A DNA stretch of 64,000 bases from Ascarosepion bandense (Eukaryota; Mollusca; Cephalopoda; Sepiida; Sepiidae). Both the position numbers and the translations under genes were made by a program. Location: contig JBBBDQ010001688.1 in the NCBI GenBank assembly GCA_037127315.1, positions 360,001 through 424,000 on the forward strand. The letters run 5' to 3'. The notes below the pieces were generated by a model that saw only the letters and a program-made list of their open reading frames with translations, had not been told where the DNA came from and did not search any database. Of the stretch, positions 1-11,274 are shown in pieces. Every line of letters starts with the position of its first letter. The stretch's first letter is position 1.

Positions 1-86
1 GTATTTTAATTAGCAGTTTTAATCAATAAGTTTGTATGTTATGGCTATTGTGTATTTAAGATTTTAATTTTTATCTACCTGTAATA

Positions 87-460
87 CTAGCTGTATTGCC
101 CGGCGATGCTCGGTTTTAATGAAAGCTCTAAAACTTATCCATGGTCCTAGAGCTCAGACTCTTTGGACGTTGACACGAAAGACAAAAAATCAATAGTTGT
201 TTCCAGTAAAAGAGAAACCGTAGATTGAAAGAAAAATGAATGGATGTAAGTCAAATTTTGATTTCCGGTATCGATGTCAAATAAGTTTTCTGTCGCAAAC
301 TGACTTTTGAACGCTAAATAAGTCCTCTGAGTAAATGGTATTATGTCTGAGACTAAGAACTACAAATATACCTACTTAGAGCAAAACCTGAACCAAAAAC
401 CGAAATAAAACGGCTGAAAACCTGATTTTGATCAGACCCGATAGGATATCGGGGTATTTA
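87..460 (-). mobile_element. Helitron-like element, 3' end
   Basis: Read on the minus strand the element ends CTAG followed by T, preceded by the GC-rich GCCGGGC-type segment that also ends the copies at 15555-16230 and 28948-29541. About 350 bp of body matches those copies (the stretch with 'gctcagactctttggacgtt' and the 'cctacttagagc' block). The 5' TC end is not seen, so the copy is truncated or diverged around 420-460. Helitron identity rests on TC/CTAG ends and A/T target in the other copies; no Rep/helicase is present. Confidence 0.45.
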
Positions 461-727
461 TTTCCAATACTGGAGTCAAATAAGTCATCCAATGATAAAC
501 TAACCTAAGTAAGTCCATAAAAACATATCGTGCCATATTGATGACTGAATATCAGTTTTTAAATATTAAATTTTAAATCTTGTTATTAAAAAAGTAGTAA
601 CTTTATAAGATTTAATTCCCATGAAAATCGAGTAAGCTTAAATTCAAATCTATTAAACTGTCAGTCTGAAATATGCACCTGATGATTGCATAACGCATGA
701 GACTGCAAGTCATGCCATAGAGGTAGG

Positions 728-781
<54 letters not shown>

Positions 782-1145
782 AACAGTCGTTTTTATTGAG
801 ACGAGATTTGTTAAAAACCAATAAAGCTTCTTTTTTAAAGATTTTTAATAAATTCCCTCGCCCCCCACTCGAGATGTCACCTGTGCAAATACCGTCAAAC
901 TGTAAGTATTTTGGTATTGAAAACGGCAAAAAGATATTTTTAGTGTTTTAAGTTCATTTTGTCATTCATTAGCTTCAGATTTCACGCATTTATCCGTTAG
1001 TCTGTAAAGCTGCTCTCTCTTCTTTATTAATCATATTCGATATTAACATTATAATTAGTAATTTTTTTCAACAGATTATTAGTACTACATTGTATTTTAG
1101 TGTGAAGTTTTCTTATATTTGTAGTAATTTTTCTTTTTCTTTTAG
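461..1145. other. unassigned AT-rich stretch with a (TA)n array at 730-778
   Basis: AT-rich non-coding sequence. The only clear structure is a pure TA dinucleotide array of about 50 bp. No gene or recognised repeat family was found; the short reading frame running through the TA array is an artefact. Confidence 0.6.
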
Positions 1146-1802
1146 AAGAGCAGCCCAAAATACCAAATACAGGTAGTGGATACTAAAATCAGGCAGGTAC
1201 AAAAATTGAAATACCTTGCAAGTGTTCTAACAGAAGACTGAAAGTGCGACGCAGAGATCCGAAGGCAAATTGGCATAGCGAAGGACGCGTTCAGAAGTTG
1301 AGTAGAGTATTAAGAGACAGGAAAATTTCGCTAGAAACAAAGAAAAGAGTACTGGATTGCTATGTGATGTTAGTTCTTCAATATGGCAGTGAATGCTGGA
1401 CAATATCTTCAAAGATGAAGGAAAAATTTGAAGTAACTGAAATGTGGTTCTACAGAAGGATGCTGCGGATATCATGGATCGGGCATGTGAGCAATGATGA
1501 GGTTTTGGAAATGATGGAAACAAAAAGGAAATTAATACTGAGCATCAGGAAGAGACAGCTGAAGTTCCTGGGACATGCAATGAGGAAGAAGGGCTTGGAG
1601 AATCTGATACTAACAGGCCAGATAGAAGGAAGAGACAGGGGAAAGCAACGGATAGCATATTTGAAGTGCCTGATCAGGTGGATGACAGAACGAGGGTTGT
1701 TTGTTATAACAGGAGAAAGCGTGCTAAGGGCCACCAGGGATAGAGAGACAAGGAAAGCCATGATCGCCTACGTCCTGAAAGGACAGGGCACGTAGAAGAA
1801 GA
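1146..1802 (+). pseudogene. RTE/CFDP2-like LINE, RT C-terminal fragment
   Basis: This is the C-terminal part of an endonuclease-reverse transcriptase of the type often annotated craniofacial development protein 2-like. The conserved order is visible: 'SLETKKRVLDCYV', 'YGSECWTISSKMKE', 'WFYRRMLRISW', 'FLGHAMRKKGLENL', 'WMTERGL' and a final basic tail ending 'VLKGQGT' at the stop near 1795. Upstream (1146-1300) the same protein continues in other frames, so frameshifts break it and the ATG at 1244 is not a real start. Endonuclease and the catalytic RT core are missing (5' truncation, usual for LINEs). The same family occurs at 9790-10040, 12600-13640, 24545-24830, 47165-47935 and 61205-61960. 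Confidence 0.8.
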
Positions 1803-2246
1803 TGATGTATGAATATTTCTTGTATTTTCGTTTTGGTCGGCTATTTGCGGCATAACTGCTGGATTATAAGAGAAGTGGAAATTCGCTTGGGCAACGTCTT
1901 TAGTCCATAGATTTTGCTAGAGGCATATGTGGGTTTCTTGTTTTTTTTGCATGGTCTTCATTAATTTCACTCCTTATCAATTGCTTTGTGAAAATCTAGA
2001 ACTATTTGTAATGTTGACATCCGTACATGTTCACGAAGTGATTTTAAACGTTACATATATATATATAGGTAATTGCATAAAATCCCAAAGCATTTTTTCG
2101 ACTTTGACATACATCTTTCCCACATCATTGTTCTTTGTGTATAAAAATTATCTAACGTTATTCCATATATACATATATAAATACGTACTGTATATGTTAA
2201 ATTTAAAAAGCTATTCTTACTTTATGCATACATACTTCGTACTATT

Positions 2247-2314
<68 letters not shown>

Positions 2315-2498
2315 CCAAAATTCGTGTTTATATATATATATATAAATAAACACACATGCATATACATAAAAAACAGTAAAAAAAACCCAGCTCCGATGAG
2401 TGAAGTCATTATAAGTGTGTCCTCATGAATCCTCGAAATTCACAGGAACCTGCTCAGTTAAAATGACATTTTTTGCTTTAGGCTTATCAATGCTCTAG
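1803..2498. other. unassigned AT-rich stretch with (TA)n at 2252-2307
   Basis: Contains short TA/TATG runs and a long (TA)n array at about 2252-2307. The 107-residue frame at 1927-2250 is low complexity with no family resemblance; I do not regard it as a gene. Confidence 0.5.
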
Positions 2499-2806
2499 CA
2501 GTCAGTTGATTGCCATACGTGATACACGCTTTGGGCGACCATGTCTCGAAAGTGACATGACTGACTGGGGAGAAAATTATCCCGCAGTAAGATGCAATTG
2601 CTTTCTGCAGTAGATTGCTTGCCAACCAGGGCTATAGAACCCAATCTGTCCTATTATTTTACCCATAATTGGATGGAAGAGACGGATTAATACCTTTCCC
2701 AAGGGTATTTGTGCGTAAGTGAATGCAAAGAATTCAACTGGAATTCGAACTCGGCTCCCCGATTTGTCGTTCCAAGTCGATATTCATTGCGCCACAACGC
2801 ACATCC
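2499..2806 (-). mobile_element. SINE-1 (tRNA-derived), full-length copy
   Basis: Read on the minus strand it begins with a pol III-like box A ('GCGTTGTGGCGCAATGAATA' in this copy; 'TGGTGCAGTGG' elsewhere) and a box B ('GAGTTCGAATTCCAGTTGAA'). A roughly 250-bp body follows ('gggttctatagcc', 'ctgcgggataatctt', 'gagacatgatcgcc') and it ends with ACTGACTG repeats. At least twelve copies lie in this window on both strands, which defines the family from the sequence alone. This copy is about 90% like the others. Confidence 0.85.
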
Positions 2807-2927
2807 ATATTGCTATATGCACCCCAATATCAAGCACTTTACAAAAAAATCGTTGTGCCAAAATACCTTTTATCATCTAAACTACTGAAAAACAACAATC
2901 TTTGTGCTAAACATTATCACATCACAA

Positions 2928-2930
<3 letters not shown>

Positions 2931-2968
<38 letters not shown>

Positions 2969-2983
2969 ATATATATATATATA
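2931..2983. repeat. (TA)n microsatellite
   Basis: Two TA runs separated by a short TTT interruption. An apparent 111-residue frame runs through it and is not a gene. Confidence 0.9.
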
Positions 2984-3072
2984 GTTCTAAAGGATGAAAC
3001 GCGTTGTAGAAAAATATTTTACACTTTATTAAACATCTTTCCTTTCAAATATATTTAAAAATCTACATATTT

Positions 3073-3395
3073 GAAGGTGAAGGAGAGAGAGAAAGAGATA
3101 GAGAGAGAGAGATGGGGAGAGCGAGAGAGAAAAAAAGAGATTGTACGATAAGTGAAAGCTAGTGAGATTGTGTGTAAGACTCGTACGAACAAACATATAA
3201 AAATGTTAGCCTTCATGAATGTGTGTGTGTATGTGTGTGCGTGTGAGGTGAGTACAGATGTCTGTCGTGGTGTAAGTGTGGCTGTGTGGGTTTGATTGTG
3301 GATGTGTGGGCGTTGGGTTGGATGTGTGCGTGGGTGTGAGTGTATGAATGTATAGGTGTGTGCGTGCGTGTGCTCGCGTGTGTGTGTGTAATACA
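3073..3395. repeat. GA-rich then TG-rich low-complexity tract
   Basis: A purine GAGA stretch (about 3073-3130) is followed by a degenerate TG/GTGTG tract with inserted GGTTGG-like pieces (3220-3392). The long reading frames on the minus strand are histidine/threonine-rich shadows of this composition. Confidence 0.85.
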
Positions 3396-3805
3396 TCAGA
3401 GAGTATCGAGATGCGACAATGTGATTGTAGAGAAATTACGCGGAACGACATTTTGATATGAGGCCTTGCTATTTTCTTTATCTTTCTTGTTCCCCTCACT
3501 AACTCCGATTCTCAATTGAATGTCAATAAATAATAATCTTGCCTGACATCAGTTTCCCATTCTCAGATGTGTTCAGATTTTTCTTGTCTAACATTGACTC
3601 GGTTTGACTAGTGAACTACCAATGAATAATGTATGAGTTTATACTGTGTGCTTATTCCAAAATATTCTGTTTAGAATTGCGTTAGTGTCAGAAATGATAT
3701 TATCGTAATAAAGTTTCTTCATTTATCGCGGCGGGTTTCTGTCTTTCAAGAAATACCAAAATGGCTGCTATTACAGCAAGATGGCTGCCCTAATAATATA
3801 TTTTA
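3396..3805. other. unassigned stretch, unit-length lead-in to satellite
   Basis: No gene seen. Near 3755-3795 there is a short duplication ('aaaatggctgc', 'aagatggctgcc') immediately before the satellite array. Confidence 0.4.
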
Positions 3806-5128
3806 CTTTTTTTTTTCGTGTAAATGATTATTTACTTTATTTAATGTCATCAATCGTGACATTCTTAAAATCTGGAGAGATCGCACCATATTAATTTACA
3901 TAATCGACCAAATCCGTAAATATGGAATTTTTTTTTTTACGTGTGACTGATTATCTACTTTATTTAATGTCATCAATCGTGACATTCTTAAAATCTGGAG
4001 AGATCGCACCATATTAATTTACATAATCGACCAAATCCGTAAATCCGGAATTTTTTTTTTTTTTTTTTTTTCGTGTGACTGATTATCTACTTTATTTAAT
4101 GTCATCAATCGTGACATTCTTAAAATCTGGAGAGATCGCACCATATTAATTTACATAATGACCAAATCCGTAAATCCGGAATTTTTTTTTTTTTTTTCGT
4201 GTGACTGATTATCTACTTTATTTAATGTCATCAATCGTGACATTCTTAAAATCTGTAGAGATCACATATTAATTTACATATTCAATAAATCGTAATCGGT
4301 TTTTTTTCGATGAGGCCAGTTATCCACTTTATTTATTGTCATCAATCGTGACATTCTTAAAATCTGGAGAGATCGCACCATATTAATTTACATAATCGAC
4401 CAAATCCGTAAAATCCGGAATTTTTTTCGATGTGACTGATTATCTACTTTATTTAATGTCATCAATCATTGACATTCTTAAAATCTGGAGAGATCACACC
4501 ATGTTAATTTTATAATTAGCCATCCGTAGTCGGATTTTTTTTTTCGTGTGACGTTATCCACCTTTATTTAATGTCATCAATCGTTATTCTTAAAATCTCT
4601 GGAAGATCTAACCATATTGTTGCCATAATCGACCAAATCCGTAAATCCGGAATTTTTTTTTTTTAATGACTAATTCATCGCGCCTTTAATTATCATCAAT
4701 CATGACATTATAAAATCTGGAGAATCACACCATATTAATTTACATAATAGATGATCAATGAAATCCGGATTTTTTCGTGTGACTGATTATCTACTTTATT
4801 AATATACTTCCGTCAGACATTCTTAAAATCTGTAGAGATACATATGAATTACATGATAAAATGATCTATAAATCCGGATTTATTTTTTTTCCAGTGTGAC
4901 CAATTATCTACTTTATTTAATGTCATCAATCGTGACATTCTTCAAAATCTGGAGATTAACGCCGCTCATTAATTACATAATAATTGATCATGTGATCCGA
5001 TTTTTTTTTTTTTGTTGGTGACAAATTATCTACTTTATTTAATATTAGCTCAATCATGACCATTCTTAAAATCTGTAGAGATCCCCTTTATATTATTAAC
5101 TCGACCAAATCCTTAAATCGGATTTTTT
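3806..5128. repeat. ~115-130-bp tandem satellite, about 11 copies
   Basis: The unit reads poly-T, 'cgtgtgactgattatctac', 'tttatttaatgtcatcaatc', 'gtgacattcttaaaatctgg', 'agagatcgcaccatattaat', 'cgaccaaatccgtaaatccg'. Unit starts fall near 3831, 3949, 4080, 4205, 4318, 4435, 4554, 4670, 4782, 4899 and 5022. The length varies mainly through the poly-T run. The first four copies are almost identical; those after 4450 are increasingly diverged, with deletions. Each unit contains the imperfect palindrome gtcatcaatcgtgac. Confidence 0.95.
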
Positions 5129-5194
5129 TCATCATCTGGTTTGGGCGTACCGATTCATTTGCTTTTGCTTGCGCAAAATGCAGAAGACATATGA

Positions 5195-5382
5195 ATTCAT
5201 CTGTTCCTCCTCAGCTATAGTTCATCAGCAGAAGATTGGGTTTTGAAGCCTTGCTTGGGAACCAGTCTAACGCAGAATGTAATAGCAACCTCCTGCGGGA
5301 AAACCTTCTGCCCAATCAGTCATTTCCCTAAAAAGACATGCTCACGCAAGAGTTTATCATGTATGACACATAACTGGCTGGT
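5195..5382 (+). mobile_element. SINE-1, diverged 3' half
   Basis: Matches SINE-1 in order ('gaaccagtctaacgcag', 'caacctcctgcggg', 'cttctgcccaatcagtcat', 'gtatgacacataactggctg') with many substitutions. Box A/B are gone. It appears to be an old 5'-truncated copy. Confidence 0.55.
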
Positions 5383-5384
5383 CC

Positions 5385-6105
5385 TGAGCATGACGGTAAA
5401 CTGCATCCGGTAGCAAGGCATCTGATTGGGAGGTTGTGAGGAGCATGGAAACACCTCTTAATTTCTGTTGTTCTCAGGTCCACCCTGACACGGAGTGGTA
5501 GTGCCTGTTAGGGTCCCAGCTATGGGCAAATTGTTAACCCCCCCCCCAAACGGAGGTCAAAACATTATGAAAGTATAAAAATACACATTCATAGGAATAT
5601 ATACATAAAAATAAACTTTTATAGAAAAATATACATTTTTGAAGGGAAAAAATTATTCTCAGCAAATACAAAATTAGAAGATATCTTCAGTTTTCTAAAA
5701 TAAAAAAAAATTATCAAAATCTGACTAAATCAACCTTCTTACTAAAATAATAATTTTTTCCGTTACATCCAATGGTATGTAGGGCAGCGTTTTTGCTGTT
5801 TCCGTAACAAAATGTTGTTTTGTATTTTTTTTTTTTTTTAGGGGGCAGGGGTATTGTCCCTGCGCCCAAACCTGGAGGAAGGTGATTTTCTTAGCGTATC
5901 TTAGACTTAACACACGGCCGAAAGTAGGGATACCCAGTGAGGATCGAACTCATTTAAAATTATTCTAGCGAGATACGCTTGCTAACCATTACACCACGCC
6001 AAGGTGATAAGTGAACATTAAAAAATACCTTAAATCCCTACCTTTTTTGGCATTAAATAACTCATAGAGGTGTTGATATGCCGTTAAACAAAACTCAAAT
6101 TGAAA
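5385..6105. repeat. dispersed repeat D1 (interrupted by SINE-2)
   Basis: Shares long similarity with 34480-34960 ('gcatccggtagcaaggc', 'gattgggaggttgtgaggag', 'ggtcccagctatgggcaaa', then 'gtgttgatatgccg'), and a shorter piece lies in reverse at 51115-51290. In this copy a tRNA-derived SINE splits the repeat at 5743-6008, while the copy at 34860 is uninterrupted. It has no recognisable coding content and could be an LTR or non-autonomous element. Confidence 0.7.
5743..6008 (-). mobile_element. SINE-2, tRNA-derived, nested in repeat D1
   Basis: On the minus strand it starts with a tRNA-like head: box A 'TGGTGTAATGGTTAGC' and box B 'GAGTTCGATCCTCA' at about 5935-6003. An unrelated body follows ('TTTCGGCCGTGTGTTAAG', 'ACGCTAAGAAAATCACC') and an A-run. 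A second member lies at 58436-58555. The unoccupied allele of the host repeat at 34860 shows both insertion edges. The head resembles tRNA-Asp/Glu/Gly types but is too decayed to name. Confidence 0.7.
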
Positions 6106-6462
6106 CAAAACTAGCTGAAGTTTTACATTATTAAACACAATTGTTTTGGAGGAAAATAATAAAAGAATTCAAAGAAATGGCTACATTATAATTCTTTTAA
6201 TCAATTCTCCAATCAAGGCCTTTAAGATGCAAGAGTTTACTGAGAGTTTAAAAAAGAGATGACAATAAAAGAACAAGATTCAAGGATACAGAAGTTTAAG
6301 GATTGTCACTGAATTTAACTTTTTTAAGCTCATAGTTGAGAAGAAAAGCAAAAAGCCGGAAAATAGTTTCAATTACGTGAAATGCTAAAGATGAAACTAT
6401 TAACATAGAACTTGCGGCTACAACTGTTTCAGCATTGAACTTTTCAAACCTAGTTGCCAATA
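6106..6462 (-). pseudogene. old LINE-A 3' fragment, part 1
   Basis: Contains the same ordered words as other LINE-A 3' ends ('gacaataaaagaacaag', 'gaatttaac...aagctcatag', 'cttgcggctac', 'cctagttgccaata'). It is interrupted by the SINE-1 copy at 6466-6770 and resumes at 6771 with 'agccaatctagtattgtac'. Confidence 0.45.
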
Positions 6463-6465
6463 TAG

Positions 6466-6770
6466 TCAGTCAGTTACGTGCCATGCGTTATGCACGCTTG
6501 GGCGATCATGTCTCGAAAGAGATATGACTGACTGGGCAGAAGATTATCCCGCAGTAAGTTGCCATTGCTTTCTGCGGTAGATTGGTTGACAGCTATGGCT
6601 ATAGAACCCAATCTATCCTGTTATTTAACCCATAACTGGAGGGAAGAGACGGATTAATACCTTTCCCAAGGGTATTTGTCCGTAAGTGAATGGAAGGAAT
6701 TCAATTGGAATTCGAACTCGACTTCCCGTTCTCTCATTCCGAGCCGATACCCACTGCACCACAAGCCCAC
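6466..6770 (-). mobile_element. SINE-1, near full-length
   Basis: Complete organisation: ACTGACTG tail on the left, body, then box B and box A on the right ('ccgatacccactgcaccaca' is box A in reverse). The flanks share 'gccaat', consistent with a short target duplication inside an older LINE-A fragment. Confidence 0.85.
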
Positions 6771-6837
6771 ATCTCAGCCAATCTAGTATTGTACTTAAAT
6801 TTGCACCAAAGCTGAAAAACTTATCAAAACATTTTTA

Positions 6838-9211
6838 GTAGTTTCACCCCAAGCAAGTTTTCACCCCAAGCCACTGATGCGCAGGGGGCTACATAGGAGT
6901 AAAAGTTTAGGCTGGAGGAGAGTGAAGAGAAAGACAAACCAGATACAGGGGTTGTTAGAGAAAGGGCAAGAGAAGGATGGAAACATACGTGTGAAGACAA
7001 TTGCAAAGGTAGAGAGAAAGGAAAAGAACAAGATACACGGAGTAATGTAGAAAAGACTGGAGACAAGTGAATAAGAGATGGGAATTGACATTGCATTTAA
7101 ATTCTTGGAGATTGTAGCTGTCAGGAAAGCAAGTATACAGAAGGGAGTTCCATAGGTGGGAAGTCCGAGAAAATAAGTTAACAGAGTAGAATTGTCGGCT
7201 GCATCTGGTTGATTTAACTGTAAAAGGGTGGGACATTGTTGCCAGCCTGGTTACACGAGTAAATTCTTGTGGATGGGGGCACCAGTGACCTAAGTTCGTC
7301 AGAGCAGAAACCATGAAAATATTTGTTGAAAAGACACAGGTAAGTCACATCCTACTAGTGAGAAAGTGACTGGAGTCGAGCTGACAGGTCAGGACCAATC
7401 GCATTACAGATTCTCCATTGGAGCCTGTCGAGAACAATGAGCTGAACAGCAGGAGAGCCTGGCCATATATGACAGCAGTATTCCATGCACGGTCGGATGG
7501 TTGATTTGTATATGTGCAAGATGGATTCAGGCAGAAAAAAACTTCCTGGCCCGACACAGTGACTCAAACTTCCTAGCAGTCTATTTAGCTATTGATCCAA
7601 TGTAATGATTCCATTTCAAGTCGGAAGATAGGGTCAGTTCGGAGAGGCGCAGAAGGCCAGCGTGCCAAACCCTATCAAATGCCTTAGAGAAGATCCAGGG
7701 CAACAGCACGAGCCTCGCCGAACTTATCGAGGGCCTAGTATATGTACTCCGTAATGGTTGTTAGCATATCGGGTGTAGAACAAGCAGAGCGGAAGCCATA
7801 CTGCCTGTCTGAGAATAGTTTATGGACAGTAAGATGTTGAATTCTTTCAACATTGATAATAGCCTCGAACATTTTTCCGAAAATTGGTAGGAGGCTGATT
7901 GGATGGGTCCGAGGGTTCCCCTGAGTTCTTAAATACAGGAACCACAGAAGAAAACTTGCAGCAGGCAGGAAAAAAGGAAGCAGAAGAGCAGTAATTATAG
8001 AGTTTAGAGAGGACAGAGGAGAGTTCAGGGGCACATTTCTTCGGGACAATGACCGGGATACCATCATCTCCGATCGCCTTATGGGGGTCAACTTTTGATA
8101 TTATCTTAGATCCCAGCGACGGGGTTATGTGAACATATTTTAGTTGGGACTCAGTTTTAAGAGGGAAGTCGGGTGCAGGTACTTCAGACGAGTCAAATGT
8201 AGAGTTTGATGAGAATCTGCAAGCAAAGCACTCGGTCTTGTCTGCAGATGTCGTGAGGACCTCGAATTTATTGATTAACGAAGGGATGGAGGATTTGCTG
8301 TTGTTCAGCATACGTTTGCAGAGCCGCTAATAGTCTTTGGAGCCAAACTTGCGGTCAGCTATGCGCTGCCTCATTCTCGCAGCAAACAACAGGTTTGCGT
8401 CAATCAAGATCCTCTTGCACTCATTACGAGCAAATAGGCGCCTATTGTGGCCAGATGCATGGCTCCGAAATAGCCGGAAGTAGCGGTTCCTGTAGGCAAT
8501 GGCAGCTAAACAGGCAGAAGAGAACTAGGAAAATGAATGGGGTTTGGGACAGAACTTCCTGATCGGTATGAAGGCATCAATGCCAGCTTTCACCTAAGAA
8601 GAGAAATCAGAGGCGCACTACTCAACCGGGAGACTGAACACTTTTCCCTAAGGGACGTCGCATAGGAAATCGCGAAACGCATCCCAGTATGCTTTTTGCT
8701 AGCAGTAGGAGACCCTGTTGATTGGAGGCTCCTGGGGGAAGTGAAAGTGGCGATATATATTAAAAGAAACAACAGCATGATCGGCGTTACCGAGAGGGAA
8801 AAGATGCGAGACTTGGCAGGACAGAGCTGAAGCAGAGATTTGGTAGAGAAGCGTTTCCTGAAGGAATACGGGAAAAGCGCGTGCGAAAAACCACCCCTTG
8901 GGTAAGAGATTGAGAAATAGCAAAATTCACTGATGTAAACCCCCAGCCCATCATATGAACAGTAGACTACTTCCTTTGGAAGGAAAGGTAGCTAGGAATC
9001 GAGAAATCTGAAGTGGGATTTGGGTGGGGGGTGAGATTAGTCTCACAGAGCGCTAGGATGTCAGGGGAATTTTCGTGGAGGAAAGATTCAACGCCACAGA
9101 ATTTGGTACGAATACCCGGATACGAATACCCGGATACGAATACCCGGATGTTAGTGAAGGACATATTATGAGGTTTAGGTGATTTTACTTTGCTTGGTTT
9201 AGTTTTTTTTT

Positions 9212-9242
<31 letters not shown>

Positions 9243-9745
9243 GCTGAGATATGGTTGCTCATATTTGGTGTTGGTGAAGAGAGACCCTCCAGTGGAAGAG
9301 GTAGACGGTCATTAACTGTTACATGCGCTGGAATGGAACTGGCGCGGGCTACAGCAATGAGTGGCCTTGGTGTTGCCTACTGAAATCGCTGGCAGGGACA
9401 CCTATGCGCGACATGGCACTGCAAGAACCCCGATATTACGCGACTGTTGATCAGAGCAGCCGCTCTTGACGCTACGCAAGAGTAAGGGCTCCGAACTACC
9501 AGTCGGAAACAGCAACCAGAAAACTGCCAACCCGGTACCCTCACAATGAAGAGACGTTGCCACCGACCACGCACGTCGCAGTAAAATCGCGGAAGCACCA
9601 ATACTGAGGTCTGATGAAAGGAAGAGAGCCGGAAACTTCTTCCTAAACAGGGAACAAGGGATAATACTCTATGCCTGTTCAATACAGGTGGGAGGAGTGT
9701 AAACCTGGCGACAGTAGGATCTGTCTACTCGAACTTTTAAAAAAA
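6838..9745 (-). mobile_element. LINE-A: endonuclease/RT non-LTR retrotransposon, internally deleted
   Basis: Read on the minus strand. The 5' region (9745-9170) has a single promoter-like monomer ('gccggaaact...ctgttcaata'). An AP-endonuclease start follows (9164-8970, 'DILALCETNLTPHPNPTSDF'). Next is the endonuclease C-terminus (8920-8700, 'LFPLGNADHAVVSFNI'), and then RT domains 0-2 (8310-7735, 'KAIGDDGIPVIVPKKCAPEL', 'FSSVVPVFKNSGEPSDPSN', 'LPIFGKMFEAIIN'). RT jumps near 7648 from the 'ALD...WHAGLL' region straight to 'TLSSDLKWNHYI', so the catalytic YADD block is absent. The C-terminus (7570-6860) and the 3' end 'TTGGGGTGAAAC' follow. Many stops and frameshifts. The RT resembles the Jockey/CR1/L2 group; exact clade not determined. 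Confidence 0.8.
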
Positions 9746-9789
9746 TTGAATAGGAATTACTAAGTTTTTAATTTAAAGCCCAACTGCCA

Positions 9790-10040
9790 CAGAAACTTCT
9801 TCTACTTCTATGTACCCTGTCCCTTCAGGACGTAGGCGATCATGGCTTCCCACGTTTCCCTATCCCTGGTGACTCTGAGCACGCCTTCTGTTACACCATG
9901 CAATCCTCGTTCCGTCATCCACCTGATTAGGTCCTTCAAATATGTTATCCGTTACTTTCCCCTGTCTCTTTTTTCCCTCTATCTGGCCTGTTAGTATCAG
10001 ATTCTCCAAGCCCTCCTTCCTCATTGCGTGTTCCAGGAAC
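9790..10040 (-). pseudogene. RTE/CFDP2-like LINE, 3' terminal fragment
   Basis: Minus-strand translation gives the C-terminal words of the RTE-type RT: 'FLEHAMRKEGLENLILTG', 'RITYLKDLIRWMTERGL', and the tail 'TYVLKGQGT'. It ends at 9790 beside 'cttctacttcta', consistent with the GAA/TTC-type tail seen for the same family at 12541. Only the last ~85 residues remain. Confidence 0.75.
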
Positions 10041-10298
10041 TTCAGCAGAAATTTTTAACAAGTTAAAAAAAAGAGAAAACCAGCAAACGTTCAATTAAGC
10101 ATAACAGACATGAAAGTAAGGAAAATAAATATATACATAAGGAAATGCAAAGATACATGAAAAAATAACTTACATTTAAAGAATTCAAGTCTAAGAGAGT
10201 TCTAGCGCCAGTTCACGCTGGACACGTGGAAAAAGGTGGCGTTTTTGAAAGACGGAGAGAAATATTAAACTCACAGCCCACAAATTGAACGGCTAAGG
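10041..10298. other. unassigned stretch between LINE and SINE copies
   Basis: A-rich and non-coding. Nothing recognised. Confidence 0.4.
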
Positions 10299-10530
10299 AT
10301 GTGTGTTACGGTGAATTAGATATCGACGCGGAACGACAAATCAAGGTACCAAGTTCGAATTCCAGTTGAATTCCTTGCATTCAGTTACACACAAAAATCC
10401 TTGAGAAAGATATTAAACCGTCTCTTCCCTCCAGTTATGGATTAAATAATAGGACAGATTGGATCCTAACCTTGGCTGACAACCAGTCTACCGCAGAAAG
10501 CAATGACAACCTACAGCGGATAATCTTCAT
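10299..10530 (+). mobile_element. SINE-1, 3'-truncated
   Basis: Starts with a diverged box A ('tgttacggtgaattagat') and box B ('aagttcgaattccagttgaa'). It runs through 'gggattaaataataggacag' and stops at 'ggataatcttcatg', lacking the ACTGACTG tail. Confidence 0.8.
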
Positions 10531-10570
10531 GAAGACAATTGTTCGTATACGGAAAACAAGGAGAACTCCT

Positions 10571-10881
10571 CAGTCAGTCAGTTAAGTGCCGTGCGCGATA
10601 CACGCTTGGGCGATCATGTCTCGAAAGAGACATGACTGACTGGGCAGAAGATTATCCCGCAGTAGGTTGCCATTGCTTTCTGCGGTAGACTGGTTGCTGA
10701 CCAAGGTTATAGAACCCAATCTGTCCTGTTATTTAACCCATAACTGGAGGGAAGAGACGGATTAATACCTTTCCCAAGGGTATTTGCGCGTAAGTGAATG
10801 CAAGGAATTCAACTGGAATTCGAACTCGGTTCCCCGATTTCTCGTTCCGAGCCGATATCCACTGCGCCACAACGCACATCC
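10571..10881 (-). mobile_element. SINE-1, full-length
   Basis: Opposite orientation to the copy 40 bp to its left, giving a head-to-tail inverted pair. It has both pol III boxes, the complete body and the ACTGACTG end. The 65-residue reading frame crossing it is a SINE shadow. Confidence 0.9.
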
Positions 10882-11270
10882 CCATCTGAGAACTCCTCAT
10901 CCCAACATAATAGGTCTGGCACAAAGTCAAAAAAAGAGCTTCATTGAGATGTGAATGAAAATACTAATGCTCTGTTCGTTCCTTATTTCTTTACAGTAAA
11001 TCGACCTCAGAAATAATGCTTAGTCTTTACTGACTCCACTCTAAAATGGTGTGACTTCAAAATTAAGGCTATACTTATTCACCAATGAAAATGCCTGTTT
11101 TATCTCCTCTTTAGACTGAGCCTTTGTATCAATAAACAATGATTTAATAGGCAAACAAGAAGTAAGTAAAAAATATCGCCTGTGAGAGACAACAACATCA
11201 ATAAATAAGGACTCAATTGAAGTAAACGGCATCGGGAGACCAGCACAGGGAACATAATTCTTTTGTTTGA
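10882..11270. other. unassigned stretch
   Basis: No family recognised. A 63-residue minus-strand frame at 11041-11232 has no identifiable motif, and its composition matches surrounding non-coding DNA. Confidence 0.4.
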
Positions 11271-11274
11271 AGGC

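Noticed and set aside
1927..2250. 107-residue plus-strand frame as a membrane protein
   Set aside because: Hydrophobicity follows from AT-rich TA/TATA sequence; no conserved features.
3806..5128. Possible hammerhead in the ~120-bp satellite (UUGAUGA, CGAAAA, GGUC words on the minus strand)
   Set aside because: C3 of the core is U, stem II does not pair, and stem I arms do not match.
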